Assembly (NCBI RefSeq): GCF_009932335.1
Contig: NZ_BLJF01000002.1
Location: 620,001 to 684,000 of the forward strand
DNA from: Pseudomonas asiatica
GTDB taxonomy: Bacteria > Pseudomonadota > Gammaproteobacteria > Pseudomonadales > Pseudomonadaceae
DNA length: 64,000 nt
Reading direction: 5' to 3'
Positions 63,195-64,000 of the stretch are shown here, one piece after another; position 1 is the first letter of the stretch, and each line of letters opens with the position of its first letter. Both the position numbers and the translations under genes were made by a program. The notes beneath the pieces are model-generated. The model saw only the letters and a program-made list of their open reading frames with translations, was not told the origin of the DNA and searched no databases.

Positions 63195-64000
63195 ACCGGC
63201 TTAGCCTTGCACGGATTATCAGCGTCGCGCAGTGGTGGAAGGAAAACGCCGGGCTGATGCAAGTGGAGGTGGCGGCACTTGAGCCACTGCTCTGGCGTGA
63301 AGGTAACGTGCGTGTTGGCCATGTGGTAGCAAAGCTGAAAGCGATGGGCTTTCGTGTGTCGATGACCAGCAACGGCAGCTTGCTTGCACGGCAGGCGCAA
63401 GAGCTCAAAGAGGCGGGTCTGGACCTTTTGCGGTTGAGCTGGCACTCCATGTCGCCAGATATCTATCGCAGGGTAACGGGAGGCGGAAACCTTGAGAAGC
63501 TGATCGAGGGCATCCGGGCCGGGATTGATTGTTCCTTACCGATGTCACTGAACAGGGTGTTGATGAGGGGGCATACCACGGACCTCCCCGATCAGCTGGC
63601 ATTTATTGACCAACACCAGTTGAGACTGAAATTACTGGACCTGTACTGGACAGAAGAGTCAGCGGCTGAGTACGACCGGTACTACATTACTCCGGAGGAA
63701 GCGCTTGAGGAGTCAGTAGCGTCAGGCTATTTGAAACTGATTCAGGATGATGGCCAGCAACGCGGCCGTTCCAGGGTCAGGTACCTGACACCCCGCCAAG
63801 GACTGGTCGAATACAAGCTGAAATCGACTGCCAGAAAAAGCAACGATGTGTGCGATTTGTGCACAAAAAAATCGAACTGCCTTGAGGGCTATGGGGACTA
63901 CTTCAGGGTGTTCCCGGAAGGGAAGTCGTCGTTGTGCTATTTGCGCCAGGACCTGGCGTATAGCACTTATGAAAATGACACATTTGTCATCGCTGAACAG
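63191..64000 (+). CDS. MoaA-like radical-SAM-fold protein lacking the N-terminal CxxxCxxC (runs off window)
   Basis: 270 residues visible, frame still open at the edge. The core matches MoaA: EPLLW (31-35, equivalent of the GGEPL element), TSNGSLLARQAQELKEAGLD, RLSWHSMSPDIYRRVTGGGNLEKLIEGI, LNRVLMRG. The C-terminal Cys set CDLCTKKSNC...LCYL (221, 224, 230, 249) resembles the MoaA auxiliary-cluster motif. The radical-SAM CxxxCxxC, which should precede EPLLW by about 50 residues, is absent: only 30 residues precede it, and the ATGA overlap with the kinase gene fixes the start. Confidence 0.75.
   Translation, partial: MNRLSLARIISVAQWWKENAGLMQVEVAALEPLLWREGNVRVGHVVAKLKAMGFRVSMTSNGSLLARQAQELKEAGLDLLRLSWHSMSPDIYRRVTGGGNLEKLIEGIRAGIDCSLPMSLNRVLMRGHTTDLPDQLAFIDQHQLRLKLLDLYWTEESAAEYDRYYITPEEALEESVASGYLKLIQDDGQQRGRSRVRYLTPRQGLVEYKLKSTARKSNDVCDLCTKKSNCLEGYGDYFRVFPEGKSSLCYLRQDLAYSTYENDTFVIAEQ

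Overview
The window looks like a chromosome segment from a Pseudomonas of the P. putida group. The evidence is the gene order ispB / rplU-rpmA-obgE-proB-creA followed by mksF-mksE-mksB, GC-rich codon use, and many paired REP palindromes of the pseudomonad type (GGGAGCGGG core). This assignment rests on recognised gene order and protein families; no database search was run.

Layout. 0-11 kb: core genes for quinone side-chain synthesis, ribosomal proteins L21/L27, the Obg GTPase, proline synthesis, the MksBEF condensin and RimI. 11-30 kb: mixed housekeeping and accessory genes. These are a secreted protein of unknown function divergent from an M15-type peptidase, a LysR/LysE pair, tRNA-Met(CAU), a shortened FecR facing an MFS exporter across a probable Fur box, a second MFS gene, alkylation repair genes (an AlkA-type glycosylase and Ada), a large MscS-type channel, a DUF3422 protein, an aldehyde dehydrogenase / NCS1 permease / SnoaL-like trio, a Fic protein with an in-frame tandem repeat, and a CorA/ZntB transporter.

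30.5-42.6 kb: a complete-looking uptake and degradation cluster for ectoine and 5-hydroxyectoine. The ABC transporter ehuBCDA is transcribed leftward. The MocR-type regulator enuR is transcribed rightward, followed by eutB-eutC-doeA-doeB-doeC-doeD. Imported hydroxyectoine would be converted to ectoine (EutB/EutC), hydrolysed (DoeA), deacetylated (DoeB), transaminated (DoeD) and oxidised to aspartate (DoeC). No eutA and no ectABC biosynthetic genes lie in the cluster. 42.7-52.1 kb: an isochorismatase-like hydrolase, then a close-packed run ppk2 / cation-proton antiporter / AI-2E family protein / outer-membrane lipoprotein / HlyD adaptor / DUF2955 membrane protein, and a leftward SulP transporter.

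52.4-64 kb is different. REP elements stop, the DNA is visibly more AT-rich, and the genes are accessory. They are a HEPN-type protein, three very small genes, five dissimilar GTPases (one fused to a DUF697-like membrane domain, and two large dynamin-like ones in a translationally coupled pair), a polyserine-linker membrane protein, a C39-like cysteine peptidase, a dTMP-kinase-like protein, and a MoaA-like protein that lacks the N-terminal CxxxCxxC motif. This looks like one end of a genomic island. The multi-GTPase/peptidase cluster is the best candidate in the window for an uncharacterised system, possibly membrane-associated and possibly defensive. Its right end lies outside the window.
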